Source: Marinicella litoralis (GTDB lineage: Bacteria; Pseudomonadota; Gammaproteobacteria; Xanthomonadales; Marinicellaceae). From it: a stretch of 64,000 nucleotides of DNA. The stretch spans positions 1,181,571 to 1,245,570 of the forward strand of contig NZ_NIHB01000001.1 in assembly GCF_002591915.1 (NCBI RefSeq), given 5' to 3'. This document shows positions 7,583 to 15,967 of this stretch, piece by piece (position 1 is the stretch's first letter; the number at the start of each line of letters is the position of its first letter). Below the pieces are notes generated by a model, which was given only the letters and a program-made list of their open reading frames with translations, was not told the DNA's origin and ran no database searches. The translations under genes were made by a program, and so were the position numbers.

Positions 7583-7730
7583 GGCTTTTTAATTATAATC
7601 ATGTATTCCTTCACATGAAATAAGTATGCTGTGATGTTATAACTGTCTCATTCGACAGCGCATGCAAAATATGGACGCATTGCATGACAGCACTTAAACT
7701 TTAAACTTAAATATAACAAGAGATTGATAG

Positions 7731-9167
7731 ATGAGAGATTACCTCAATTTTTATTTGAATGGCCAATGGGTCAAGCCAGAAAGCCGTGAAACACTTGAAG
7801 TCATTAATCCAGCCACTGAACAAGTGGCCGGCCACATTTCAATGGGAACAGCTGCTGATGTGAATGAGGCGGTTAAAGCCGCTGGAGCAGCATTCGCTTC
7901 GTTTTCACAAACCAGTAAACAGGAGCGATTGGATTTACTGAACGCCATTGCAGCCGAATACAAGAAAAAATCTGTTGAGATTGCTCAGGCCATAACCGAA
8001 GAAATGGGTGCGCCTAAGTGGTTGAGTGAATCAAACCAAGCGGCATCTGGGTATTTGCACTTTAAATCGGCCATTCAAATATTGGAAGATTATGAATTTG
8101 AATTCAAACAAGAAACTTCATTGATACGCAAAGAACCGATTGGGGTTTGTGGGTTCATCACTCCTTGGAATTGGCCGGTTAATCAGATTGGGTGCAAGTT
8201 GGCACCAGCCTTAGCCACCGGTTGTACAGTGGTATGGAAGCCTTCTGAGGTGGCTCCATTTTCAGCTTATTTATTGATGCAAGTATTGCATGATGCCGGT
8301 GTGCCCAAAGGTGTGGTCAATATGATCAATGGTGATGGGCCGATTGTCGGATCGGCCATTTCTTCCCATCCTGATATCCAAATGGTTTCATTCACTGGAT
8401 CCACCCGTGCTGGTGTGGCAGTGGCGCAAGATGCGGCACCTTCGATAAAACGGGTGACCCAGGAATTGGGTGGTAAATCTGCCAACATCATATTAGATGA
8501 TTTATCAAAAGAAGCCTTTGCCAAAGCAGTGGCTGGAGGGGTTAAAACCATGTGTGTCAATTCAGGACAAAACTGCAATGCACCCTCGCGCATGTTTGTG
8601 CCCGAGAGTCGGTTGAACGAAGCTGAAGCAGTGGTCAAAAAGACCATGGAAAAAATTAAAGTGGGTGAACCCAATGATGAACTGACTTTTGTTGGACCAG
8701 TGGTATCAAAATTGCAATGGGATCGCATTCAAGCTTTGTTAAAACAAGGCATTGATGAAGGTTCTGAAATTTTGGTTGGTGGTTTGGGGAAGCCAGTTGG
8801 AGTGAATCAGGGGTTTTATGTCAAGCCCACCGCTTTTACTCGAGTCCGCAATGACATGACGGTGGCCAGAAATGAAATCTTTGGTCCAGTGTTGTGTTTG
8901 TTGCCATATGCTTCAGACGAGCTGGCGATACAAATGGCCAATGACAATGACTATGGTTTATCTGGATATGTTTCAGGGGCCGATATAAAACGAGTCATGC
9001 ATGTGGCCAATCAACTGCGCGCTGGCATGATTCACATCAATGGCGCTCAAATGGATCGCACAGCACCTTTTGGTGGTTACAAACATTCTGGCAACGGTCG
9101 GGAAAGGGGACCACAAGGGTTTGATGAATTTTTAGAAACCAAGGCGCTGCTGGGAGCAGGTGAATGA
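7731..9167 (+). CDS. NAD(P)-dependent aldehyde dehydrogenase family protein
   Basis: The 478-residue length is typical of the family. TPWNWP marks the cofactor pocket, FTGSTRAG the Rossmann turn, the general-base Glu is in QELGGKSAN (near residue 245) and the catalytic Cys is in NSGQNCNAPSRM (near residue 282). NEIFGPVL completes the signature. It oxidises aldehydes to acids through a thioester; the substrate cannot be read from sequence. The following gene overlaps its stop by four bases (ATGA), so the two are translationally coupled. An A+T-rich leader precedes it, with AAGAGAT as a modest ribosome-binding site. Confidence 0.92.
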   Translation: MRDYLNFYLNGQWVKPESRETLEVINPATEQVAGHISMGTAADVNEAVKAAGAAFASFSQTSKQERLDLLNAIAAEYKKKSVEIAQAITEEMGAPKWLSESNQAASGYLHFKSAIQILEDYEFEFKQETSLIRKEPIGVCGFITPWNWPVNQIGCKLAPALATGCTVVWKPSEVAPFSAYLLMQVLHDAGVPKGVVNMINGDGPIVGSAISSHPDIQMVSFTGSTRAGVAVAQDAAPSIKRVTQELGGKSANIILDDLSKEAFAKAVAGGVKTMCVNSGQNCNAPSRMFVPESRLNEAEAVVKKTMEKIKVGEPNDELTFVGPVVSKLQWDRIQALLKQGIDEGSEILVGGLGKPVGVNQGFYVKPTAFTRVRNDMTVARNEIFGPVLCLLPYASDELAIQMANDNDYGLSGYVSGADIKRVMHVANQLRAGMIHINGAQMDRTAPFGGYKHSGNGRERGPQGFDEFLETKALLGAGE

Positions 9168-9595
9168 AATTGGTTCAAGTCATCCTCAGTAACATGCCCA
9201 ACGGCCGGAATCCACTGAGTTGGATTCCATTTATTTTGTTATTGATTGTGATGATTCCTGTCCTGATTTTAATGATCATCCTGATACCCATCATTTTGAT
9301 TATTAACATGCTTAAATTGCGGTTTTTTCCCAATAAAAACCCCAAAACATTCATCACCCCATTTGGATTTGCGGCCTATTCTCAAGTCAACCGCAGTGTG
9401 GTTAATTACCCATGGCATGACATTGAAAAGGTTGAGGTTTGGGCCGAAGATAATGACACTTTTGCGGTGTTGGTGATGAAAACCGGCGAACCGGTTAAAG
9501 TCAAGGATGTTGCTGTAGAACAAATGAAGGCCCTGTGTGCTCAGCACAACATCACTTTTTATGAAGAGGTGGTGATTGTGCAAGAGGTGGATTGA
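9164..9595 (+). CDS. Membrane-anchored protein of unknown function, coupled to the aldehyde dehydrogenase
   Basis: The start ATGA overlaps the aldehyde dehydrogenase stop. The 143-residue protein has one long hydrophobic hairpin region (residues about 19-52, rich in Ile, Leu and Met) and then a soluble domain of about 85 residues (from NKNPKTFITPFGFAAY). That domain has a WHDIEKVEVW strand and alternating beta strands reminiscent of small PH-like (YcxB/bPH) domains; this is only a resemblance. I recognise no named family. Its coupling to the dehydrogenase may reflect co-expression rather than shared function. Confidence 0.7.
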   Translation: MKLVQVILSNMPNGRNPLSWIPFILLLIVMIPVLILMIILIPIILIINMLKLRFFPNKNPKTFITPFGFAAYSQVNRSVVNYPWHDIEKVEVWAEDNDTFAVLVMKTGEPVKVKDVAVEQMKALCAQHNITFYEEVVIVQEVD

Positions 9596-9677
9596 TTTCA
9601 AGTAAATTTTAACTGTTTTTCAGGTATAAAAACCCCATGGCTGGCAACATAAGCTGGATTAAACCGTGGAAGCCGTT

Positions 9678-10052
9678 ATGCAAAATAAACAGGAAATCGT
9701 TGAAATCAAAGCCGGTGAAAAAGTCGAGTTATTCAGCCGCAGCTTCAGCAGTGTGCCGATGACGTATGAATTCACCGCCATGGCCAAACAAGGATTTGAG
9801 TTGTTGGGTCGAGTAGAAGTTCATGCCAAAGGTGGCTTAAGAAAAAAGCAAGTCAGGTTCAGCCAATTACAAACATCCAATACAGTCAAGGCAAGTCTGT
9901 GGGATACCTTCCTCACTATTTATGTGGTGGCCGATGCCGACCTAAAAGTGACAACGCCAAAACGCAAAATGAATGCCTTGCGCTTCACCCTGGTCATGGC
10001 ACTGTTGGTGATCGTGGTGGCATCTGCGATTGTAATCACCCAACTTCTATAA
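9678..10052 (+). CDS. Hypothetical protein with one C-terminal membrane helix
   Basis: The ATG at 9678 is preferred over an in-frame GTG at 9666; GGAAG at 9668-9672 is a fair ribosome-binding site. The 124-residue product is mainly polar, with beta-rich segments (KVELFSRSFSSVPMTYEF, FELLGRVEVHAKGG) and a single hydrophobic helix close to the end (RFTLVMALLVIVVASAIVI). This is the layout of a tail-anchored protein with its soluble domain in the cytoplasm. No family recognised. Confidence 0.65.
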   Translation: MQNKQEIVEIKAGEKVELFSRSFSSVPMTYEFTAMAKQGFELLGRVEVHAKGGLRKKQVRFSQLQTSNTVKASLWDTFLTIYVVADADLKVTTPKRKMNALRFTLVMALLVIVVASAIVITQLL

Positions 10053-10070
10053 ACCAGTGCGGAGGAGAGA

Positions 10071-10142
10071 ATGACTAGCGAAGACTTTGTTTTCAGGACT
10101 TTTTCAGCAATCTGGTTCAAGGCTCAAAGGGTGATATACTGA
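10071..10142 (+). CDS. Possible 23-residue small protein with strong ribosome-binding site
   Basis: GGAGGAGAGA directly precedes ATG 10071, one of the best Shine-Dalgarno matches in the window. The frame encodes MTSEDFVFRTFSAIWFKAQ and four more residues before TGA. It could be a real small protein or a leader peptide for the membrane protein starting at 10176. Nothing else supports it. Confidence 0.3.
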   Translation: MTSEDFVFRTFSAIWFKAQRVIY

Positions 10143-10175
10143 TGTTGGCATGATCAAACAAACGCAGGTGGGAAA

Positions 10176-10727
10176 ATGAATAACAATGAATCGATCGTTA
10201 ACAAGCCTAAGCATGATGTGATACAAACCCTCAGAACCGCACATCAAAATCAAACGCAGCTGAATTTAATGGCTGACCAAAAGGCCAATATTTTAATCGG
10301 AACATTGGTGTTGATGTTTACGGTGGTATTGACTCGTTTGTTACAGTTTATGGAGGGTAATCAACAACTGTTACTGCCCTTGTTGGTGCTTGTCCTGATG
10401 CAATTGATTCCATTGGTGTTGACGGTGCTGGTGCTGATTCCAAAAAACATCAATGGGCCAAAACATCAAGACATATCAAACATTGCCAACCCCTTGTTTT
10501 TTGGATTCTTTACCCGCTATTCAGAACAAACCTACACCACATACTTAAACAGCATATTGCAAGATGATGAGAGTGCAAGGGCATTGTTGATCAAAGACAT
10601 TTACCAAATTGGGTTGATATTAAGGCGTAAATACATCTTGTTGCGCATGGCTTATGTTTCGGCCTTATTAGGGGTGATGGTTCCTCTGTTGATTTGGTTG
10701 TGGATGATGATCAATCCCGGCGTCTGA
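10176..10727 (+). CDS. PycTM (DUF5706)-like membrane protein, stand-alone
   Basis: The 183-residue protein has a soluble N-terminal helix with LRTAHQNQTQLNLMADQKAN, which leads straight into a membrane helix (ILIGTLVLMFTVVL). A second helix (LLPLLVLVLMQLIPLVLTVLVLI) follows, then a loop with FFGFFTRYSEQTY and a final C-terminal helix. The H-x-x-L-x-x-MADQKAxILIG pattern is the hallmark of the DUF5706 / Pycsar effector transmembrane family. In Pycsar defence these proteins sense cyclic pyrimidine nucleotides and damage the membrane. No cyclase gene lies beside it, so a defence role is not shown; many family members are orphans of unknown role. Confidence 0.7.
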   Translation: MNNNESIVNKPKHDVIQTLRTAHQNQTQLNLMADQKANILIGTLVLMFTVVLTRLLQFMEGNQQLLLPLLVLVLMQLIPLVLTVLVLIPKNINGPKHQDISNIANPLFFGFFTRYSEQTYTTYLNSILQDDESARALLIKDIYQIGLILRRKYILLRMAYVSALLGVMVPLLIWLWMMINPGV

Positions 10728-10833
10728 CACATTAAAAATGTATGGCTTTTGTATACTGGTTTTTTCAGAGCCCTGTTCTTTATTTGAATCCTTTCATAAC
10801 AGCGAAAGCAAATATTCCAATGCCTGGTTTTAT

Positions 10834-10842
10834 TGATATAAT
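10834..10842 (+). promoter_or_regulatory. Extended -10 promoter candidate for the SO_0444-type permease
   Basis: TGA-TATAAT at 10834-10842 is a perfect -10 with the TGn extension, 27 bases upstream of the start codon at 10869. The -35 region (around 10815, TTCCAA) is weak, as is common for extended -10 promoters. Confidence 0.5.
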
Positions 10843-10868
10843 GCCATTTTGCAACATCCTATTATGAA

Positions 10869-11939
10869 ATGACTCTTGTATCTTCTTATTCAGAGGCATT
10901 GTGGCAAATGTCTATGGAGGCAGCGCCTTGGTTGGTCTTGGGACTGGTTATTGGTGGCCTGTTCAAGAGTTTGATACCCACGGCATTCCTGCACAAGCAT
11001 TTGACACAACCTGGTTTGGCATCGATCATCAAAGCAGCGATACTGGGTATTCCACTGCCATTGTGTTCATGTGGCGTGATTCCTGCTGCCATAGGATTGC
11101 GTCAAGCCGGCGCTTCAAAACCAGCTACCACCTCATTTTTGGTGTCTACTCCTGAGACTGGCGTTGATTCAATCAGCATCAGCTATGCCATGATGGGTCC
11201 ATTTATGACCATAATAAGACCTGTTGCGGCCTTGTTTTCAGCGTTGTTCACGGGTTTGCTGGTTATGTTATTTGCTGGCGAGGAAAGCCCGCAACAAGCG
11301 AAACAAAAACAATCTGCCAGTCCATCTTGTTGTGCCAGTTCAGCTGAAAAAAGCCAACAAGAAGCACCGCCTCAGGGAATCTTAAAATCAGCTTGGGACG
11401 GCATTTACTATGCATTTTCGGATTTGTATCCAAGTATTTTAAAATGGTTGGTCATCGGTTTGTTGTTTGCTGCAGCGGTACAGGCCTTTGTCGCTGAGGA
11501 TTGGTTGTTGCAGTGGGGCGACAGTTGGTTGGTCATGTTCATGATGTTATTGATTGGTATTCCAATGTATGTTTGCGCTACCGGTTCAACACCGATAGCT
11601 GCTGGATTTTTGATGGCTGGGATCTCACCTGGTGCTGTGCTGGTTTATTTATTGGCAGGCCCCGCCACCAATATAGCCACCTTGGGAGTGGTTCGTGAAC
11701 AAATGGGTAACAAAACCATGTGGCTGTATTTACTCGGCATCATTGGCAGTGCGCTGTTCATGGGTGTGTTGGTGAATGTGTTTGCATCACAATTTGAAAT
11801 CAATTCGCAGATCAATCATTCGCATGAGTTTATGCCATATATTTTACAATTATTGAGTCTGTTGCTTTTGGTCTGGGTGGCGTTGATGCCCTTGTTTAAC
11901 AAAGCAATCAAGAAGGACCAATCCAGTTGTTGTGATTGA
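10869..11939 (+). CDS. SO_0444 family Cu/Zn efflux permease
   Basis: The 356-residue polytopic membrane protein belongs to the permease family formerly DUF318. It contains the signature IPLPLCSCGVIPAA with Cys 66 and Cys 68 in a membrane segment, GIPMYVCATGSTPIAAGFL in the second half, and LLAGPATNIATL. A Cys-rich cytoplasmic linker (SPSCCASS) and a terminal SSCCD fit a metal-handling role. SO_0444-type proteins are annotated as copper/zinc efflux transporters. No metal-responsive regulator is adjacent. Confidence 0.85.
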   Translation: MTLVSSYSEALWQMSMEAAPWLVLGLVIGGLFKSLIPTAFLHKHLTQPGLASIIKAAILGIPLPLCSCGVIPAAIGLRQAGASKPATTSFLVSTPETGVDSISISYAMMGPFMTIIRPVAALFSALFTGLLVMLFAGEESPQQAKQKQSASPSCCASSAEKSQQEAPPQGILKSAWDGIYYAFSDLYPSILKWLVIGLLFAAAVQAFVAEDWLLQWGDSWLVMFMMLLIGIPMYVCATGSTPIAAGFLMAGISPGAVLVYLLAGPATNIATLGVVREQMGNKTMWLYLLGIIGSALFMGVLVNVFASQFEINSQINHSHEFMPYILQLLSLLLLVWVALMPLFNKAIKKDQSSCCD

Positions 11940-11970
11940 TAGCCAATCAGCGATGTGTCTAGATGGCCTA

Positions 11971-12000
11971 ATTGACCCATGTCATGAATCAAGGGTCAAT
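11971..12000. repeat. Perfect 8-base inverted repeat between permease and MFS genes
   Basis: ATTGACCC (11971-11978) and GGGTCAAT (11993-12000) are perfect inverted copies separated by 14 bases. There is no T-run, so it is more likely an operator or chance hairpin than a terminator. Confidence 0.35.
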
Positions 12001-12074
12001 CAACGAGCATGAACCGATTGCCTGTGCGAAAGCATGGAATATGACCACTGATAATCTGAAATGAGCTTACAGCG

Positions 12075-13289
12075 ATGAAAAACACTTTGATTTCTGCCAA
12101 ACAAAACCCAATTGAATTGGTGTTGTTGTTGGCTGTGTATACATCATTGGGTGCATTGACTATCGATCTCCAGTTACCGGCGATGCCGCTGATTTTGCAA
12201 TCATTTGGGTTTACTGAGTCTAATCAACAACAATGGATCATCACAGCCTATATGTTGGGTTTTGCTGTGGCACAAATTTTCTATGGCCCCGTTTCTGACA
12301 GCATCGGCAGAAAGACTGTGCTGATATTTGGTTTGTTGGTTTATATCGTCGCGTCAGTCATGTGTATTGTGGTCGATTCATACTATTGGTTTCTGGCCGC
12401 CAGGGCATTACAAGGTGTGGGTGCTGCTGCCGCAAGAATCATGGTCAATGCCATCACCAGAGATTTTTATGCTGGCAATGAAATGGCAAAAATCACCTCC
12501 TTGGTGATGATTATTTTTATCATGGTACCGGTGCTGGCACCTACTTTGGGCTCATTGATTCTTTGGGCAGGCCCTTGGCAAAATATTTTGTATGTTTTTG
12601 TGGGGTTTGGTGTGTTGGCCTTGGTTTGGACCCTCATACGTCTGCCAGAATCCATTCAGCCAAATAACCAGAGGCCATTTAATTTTGTACTGATTAAATC
12701 TGCCTTCATGACAGTGATCAAGGAACCCATTTCTATGGTCTTTGCGGTGGTCAGTGGGGTCATTTTCAGCGGATTCATGGCCTACCTCAATGGGGCTGAA
12801 CAAATCTATTCGAACATCTATCAAGCCAAACATTTATTCCCATACTTATTTGGTGTCATTGCTTTGTTTTTTGGGGTGGCGGCATTCATCAATGCCAAGA
12901 TTGTTATGAAGTTTGGTGCTTTAACTGTCACCAATGGGTCGATGGGGTTGATGGTGGCGAGTACTTTGCTGTATTTAGTCATCACCTTTTTGTACCAAGG
13001 TGTTCCGCCGCTGTGGACTCTTGTTGTGATGTTGATTGTCATCAATATGTGTATCGGCTTGGTTTATGGCAATGTCATGGCCATCGCTATGTATCCCTTG
13101 GGGGCTCATGCAGGCATGGGGGCTTCAGTGATTGGTATGGTCTCTGCTTTATTGGCCGCTGGGCTTGGGATCATGATTTCACAACAACTGGATCAAACCA
13201 TCTATCCCATAGTGATTGGCTTCTTTTTAACTTCATTAACAGCCCTGTTGTTGATCCGTGTTTATGGCAAAGACATTGAGATGGATTAA
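12075..13289 (+). CDS. Bcr/CflA family multidrug efflux MFS transporter
   Basis: The 404-residue protein has twelve hydrophobic segments. The start of the first helix (TIDLQLPAMPLI) and the loop GPVSDSIGRKTVLIFG are characteristic of drug:proton antiporters of the Bcr/CflA group; motif C-like PVLAPTLGSLI in helix 5 fits export. It would expel small toxic compounds from the inner membrane using the proton gradient. Its stop overlaps by four bases with the convergent GGDEF-EAL gene. The preceding 135 bases contain the inverted repeat at 11971-12000. Substrate unknown. Confidence 0.9.
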   Translation: MKNTLISAKQNPIELVLLLAVYTSLGALTIDLQLPAMPLILQSFGFTESNQQQWIITAYMLGFAVAQIFYGPVSDSIGRKTVLIFGLLVYIVASVMCIVVDSYYWFLAARALQGVGAAAARIMVNAITRDFYAGNEMAKITSLVMIIFIMVPVLAPTLGSLILWAGPWQNILYVFVGFGVLALVWTLIRLPESIQPNNQRPFNFVLIKSAFMTVIKEPISMVFAVVSGVIFSGFMAYLNGAEQIYSNIYQAKHLFPYLFGVIALFFGVAAFINAKIVMKFGALTVTNGSMGLMVASTLLYLVITFLYQGVPPLWTLVVMLIVINMCIGLVYGNVMAIAMYPLGAHAGMGASVIGMVSALLAAGLGIMISQQLDQTIYPIVIGFFLTSLTALLLIRVYGKDIEMD

Positions 13290-15322
13290 CCGCTGAAAAC
13301 AGCTTTGTTTTTAGATCTTTTGCTCATCAGTAAGAGTTTATTGGCTTCTTTAACCGTCACCGGATAACTTAAATAAAAACCTTGAAATCCATTGATAGAA
13401 AGCTTTTTCAATAAATCAAATTGATACCGATTTTCAACCCCTTCTACCACCACTTTTTTGTTCAATCGGTGGCACAAAGGAATCAGTGATTTAAGGATTT
13501 CTTCATTGATGTCTTGGTTGTTGAGGTCTGAAACAAAAGAGCGATCAAATTTAATCACATCCGAGGGGAAGGCCCTTAAATAATTGAGCGATGAGTAACC
13601 CGTTCCAAAGTCATCAATGGCGACTTGGATCCCCATCTTTTTGAGTTCATTCAGCGTGTTTTTGCCACTTTCAATGTTGTGCATGGCTGTGTTTTCTGTG
13701 ATTTCAATGGTCACATCATTGGCCGGAATTTGTTCTCTTTGCAAGGCAGCTTTAATGTGGTCTACTATTTGACCGTTTTGAATGGTTTCAGCCGTTACAT
13801 TGATGGATATTTTAGCCGCTTCGTTGTTGATGAATTTCCATTTTCTGACTTGTTGAATGGCACGATCAATCACCCAATAATCCAACTCAATGGCCAAGCC
13901 CAAATCATGAATTAAATTCAAAAAAGCATCCGGCGTCAGTAATCCGCGTTTGGGGTGTTTCCATCGAATCAATGCCTCAAAACAAATGATTTTATTTTCT
14001 GCTGACCAAATGGGTTGATAATAAATCTCAAATTGTTGAAGTTTAAAAGCCGTTCTCAAGTCATTTTCAAATGACAAATCTGCATAAAGTGATAATTTTA
14101 ATTCAGGGTGAAAAGTTTGGAGTTGTTTGCCACCTGACTGTTTGGCATATTGCAATGCTTGGTTGGCTTGATGCAACATGGTTTCTATGCTTAACTCAGG
14201 TTTTAGTTGGGTTGATCCCGCACTCATTTCTAAGTAGTAAGTCTTGCTTTCTGATTTCAACGGTCTGGAAAATGATTTGCGTAATTTTTCAGCTCGGGTT
14301 AATTGTTCTTTTCCATACCCACCAGTGACCACAACAAATACATCACCATGTAATCGCCCAAAAAATCGGTGGGCGCCGGTGCATAGAAATTCCAATCTTT
14401 TGGCCAATAAAATGATGAGTTCATCACCCCTTTTGATGCCTTCTGCATCATTGATTCTTTGCATTTGATCGACCCCAATTAAAGTCAGGGTTAATCGTTC
14501 ATGTGAGCTGGCTATTTGTTTCCAGTTCATCAAATGCTTATGGATGGCTTGTTGATTGGGTAGCCCTGTTAGACCATCGGTTTGGTTAAGGTTTTTTAGT
14601 TTTTCTGAGGATCGCTGGCTACTGATCCGTTCAACGTCTAGCAACCACATCACTAAACTGACACCAATAAAAGGATAAAAGATCAGTTCGAAAATTCCAT
14701 GGTATGGAACCAGTAATAACAGCAATTGACTGCCATCAAAAATATAATTTTCAATAGCCAACCAACCAAGGAATGCCATCTCAAAGCCGTAAACAAAAAA
14801 TCCAATGGTGACTAATTTTTTTCCTAACAGTGGATTGGGGTCATTACGCAAAATGTAAATGGCAGTGCCCAAACAAGCCATCCCAGCTACCAGATACCTT
14901 GCACCCACCCGCATTAAATACCGCAATTCTTTGGGATCTGATTCTGAATTTTTAAATAAGGTGATGAAACAAGCAATCAATAAACACAAAACCAAAAGTC
15001 TGATGATGTTCTTTTTACTGATACTGGTGCCATTAACCAGTGAGACGGTGCCGACAACTAAAAATGAAATTTGTAGGTAGCCTGCAGTAGACATACAAAA
15101 TAAATTAATCAGTCTTGGTACCGAAGAAACGCTGTAGTTCAGCGCAATCATGGTGAAACAAAAATATACAGCAATCAGGTATAGGGTTAAGCTGAAAAAG
15201 CTGTATGACCAGTAGAACAGGTAGTTTCTTTGATAAATTTTAGCAAAATGCAGCAATAACCAACCAATCAATACAGAACTGATTGCTTGTGCTATTAGCG
15301 TTATGTTGTAAAAATCACCCAC
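13286..15322 (-). CDS. Membrane GGDEF-EAL protein with degenerate GGDEF, likely c-di-GMP phosphodiesterase
   Basis: The 678-residue protein has about seven N-terminal membrane helices (residues 1-235), a GGDEF domain (about 250-410) and an EAL domain (about 425-670). The GGDEF signature is replaced by HGDVF in RLHGDVFVVV (near residue 324), so cyclase activity is unlikely. The EAL domain keeps FEALIRW, ITENTAM, DDFGTGYSSLNYL, KFDRSFV and VVEGVEN, the metal and catalytic motifs of active phosphodiesterases. It probably lowers c-di-GMP in response to a membrane signal. A PilZ receptor lies at 27783. Confidence 0.92.
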   Translation of the reverse strand: MGDFYNITLIAQAISSVLIGWLLLHFAKIYQRNYLFYWSYSFFSLTLYLIAVYFCFTMIALNYSVSSVPRLINLFCMSTAGYLQISFLVVGTVSLVNGTSISKKNIIRLLVLCLLIACFITLFKNSESDPKELRYLMRVGARYLVAGMACLGTAIYILRNDPNPLLGKKLVTIGFFVYGFEMAFLGWLAIENYIFDGSQLLLLLVPYHGIFELIFYPFIGVSLVMWLLDVERISSQRSSEKLKNLNQTDGLTGLPNQQAIHKHLMNWKQIASSHERLTLTLIGVDQMQRINDAEGIKRGDELIILLAKRLEFLCTGAHRFFGRLHGDVFVVVTGGYGKEQLTRAEKLRKSFSRPLKSESKTYYLEMSAGSTQLKPELSIETMLHQANQALQYAKQSGGKQLQTFHPELKLSLYADLSFENDLRTAFKLQQFEIYYQPIWSAENKIICFEALIRWKHPKRGLLTPDAFLNLIHDLGLAIELDYWVIDRAIQQVRKWKFINNEAAKISINVTAETIQNGQIVDHIKAALQREQIPANDVTIEITENTAMHNIESGKNTLNELKKMGIQVAIDDFGTGYSSLNYLRAFPSDVIKFDRSFVSDLNNQDINEEILKSLIPLCHRLNKKVVVEGVENRYQFDLLKKLSINGFQGFYLSYPVTVKEANKLLLMSKRSKNKAVFSG

Positions 15323-15397
15323 CTGTTTGCGTCCTGTTTATTGAGGAGGTATTAAAGCCTAATCAGGTTGAGGCTGTCAATGCCTGAAATTAAGAGT

Positions 15398-15967
15398 TCA
15401 ATCCAGGGTCATTAATTTTGTTAAGTCATCAAACGTATCTATATCAAGCTTTGCGCTTGGACATGCTATAGAAAATACATTGTTTTGATGGTCAGAAATT
15501 AATTTTCTGGCACCATGTTTGTCAGGCAAAGACAGTAACTTATTGAAATATTCTTGAGGAAAAATAGCTGGAACACCGTTTATATTTTGGTAGTGTGAGC
15601 TGATGATTTGATGTGGCGAGTGGATGGCAGCTGCCACCAAATTCTGATAATGGCTTGGTGGAATCATCGGTTGATCGCACAGGGCAATTAATAGGGCGTC
15701 AGATTGGTTTTTAAGACAGTCAACACCGACTTTGATTGAAGACCCCATGCCAGACTGCCATTTTGAATTGATTACTACCTGGCTTTTAGCCTGTGTTGGG
15801 ATGGCTTGATGGTCATGCCCTAATACCACGACAACATGGTCACAACATTTCAGTAGACTGTGCTCAATCATCTGCAACAAGGTTGCGTTTTTGAATTTTA
15901 TGGTTTGTTTGTTTTTCCCCAATCGGCTGGAGTTACCTGCTGCGAGGATTAATCCGTTGATTTTCAT
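15398..15967 (-). CDS. MocA-like molybdenum cofactor nucleotidyltransferase
   Basis: The start is at 15967, where ATGA overlaps the stop of the XdhC-like gene; a longer in-frame reading would run through that gene. The 189-residue product has the nucleotide-binding LILAAGNSSRLGKNKQ at the N-terminus, ALCDQPMIPPSHY in the middle and INGVPAIFPQEYF. It is a MobA/MocA-type transferase that would attach a nucleotide (CTP for MocA) to molybdopterin. Pairing with XdhC and with a divergent molybdenum hydroxylase supports a role in making the cytosine-dinucleotide cofactor for that enzyme. Confidence 0.88.
   Translation of the reverse strand: MKINGLILAAGNSSRLGKNKQTIKFKNATLLQMIEHSLLKCCDHVVVVLGHDHQAIPTQAKSQVVINSKWQSGMGSSIKVGVDCLKNQSDALLIALCDQPMIPPSHYQNLVAAAIHSPHQIISSHYQNINGVPAIFPQEYFNKLLSLPDKHGARKLISDHQNNVFSIACPSAKLDIDTFDDLTKLMTLD

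Noticed and set aside
10176..10727. Full Pycsar defence system
   Set aside because: No adenylate/pyrimidine cyclase gene is next to the PycTM-like protein.
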